From NCBI GenBank assembly GCA_045540295.1, contig JAZQGY010000023.1:1-22685 (forward strand): a stretch of DNA of 22,685 bases, read 5' to 3'. This stretch comes from SIG452 sp045540295. GTDB lineage: Bacteria > Bacillota > Clostridia > UMGS1840. Below are positions 22,581-22,685 of this stretch, piece after piece (the stretch's first letter is position 1; each line of letters begins with the position of its first letter). A program made the translations under genes and the position numbers. The notes beneath the pieces are model-generated. The model was not told where the DNA came from. It saw only the letters and a program-made list of their open reading frames with translations, and ran no database searches.

Positions 22581-22685
<105 letters not shown>

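Overview
The window looks like chromosomal DNA from a low-to-moderate-GC Clostridia-type Firmicute, possibly gut or rumen associated. The reasons are the strong AGGAGG-type ribosome binding sites, the sigma-A promoters with extended -10 boxes, the IspH / ribosomal protein S1 gene fusion, RNase Y, an HPr with both His15 and Ser46, a xerD-dacF pair as in Bacillus, and a BspA-type leucine-rich-repeat surface protein. I cannot name a genus.

Layout. (1) 1-203: a short repeat-like hairpin at the left edge, then a promoter-terminator pair with no ORF between them (small RNA candidate), then a bidirectional terminator. (2) 204-1760, minus: rny (RNase Y), with a roughly 270-nt structured leader. (3) 2207-6503, plus: a Xer-type recombinase with altered catalytic residues, a DacF-type D,D-carboxypeptidase, a cardiolipin synthase, and a pseudo-receiver/LytTR protein, closed by a terminator. 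(4) 6619-11908, plus: a BaiN/HI0933-type flavoprotein, cmk, plsC, the ispH-S1 fusion and hisIE, apparently one operon from a strong promoter. (5) 12124-12387: HPr with its own promoter and a bidirectional terminator. (6) 19011 down to 12435, minus: thrC, a metallophosphoesterase, a sugar-nucleotide-type nucleotidyltransferase, a terminator, then two overlapping ABC exporter half-transporters forming an asymmetric heterodimer. (7) 22118-19380, minus: a secreted BspA-like protein with its own promoter and terminator. (8) 22119-22685: a chain of hairpins, an rRNA terminator and the 3' part of a 5S rRNA gene (minus), the end of an rRNA operon.

Most genes are housekeeping: RNA decay, envelope synthesis (PBP, cardiolipin, acyltransferase), isoprenoid synthesis and translation, nucleotide and amino-acid metabolism. 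The less ordinary signals are regulatory or degenerate: the possible sRNA, the folded rny leader, a Xer protein lacking two catalytic residues, a receiver domain lacking all its phosphorylation residues, an internal ribosome binding site that could release free S1 from the fusion gene, and several conspicuous intergenic hairpins. I saw no CRISPR array, insertion sequence, phage module or obvious defence system. I do not claim a wholly new system; the best candidates are the structured rny leader and the small RNA.
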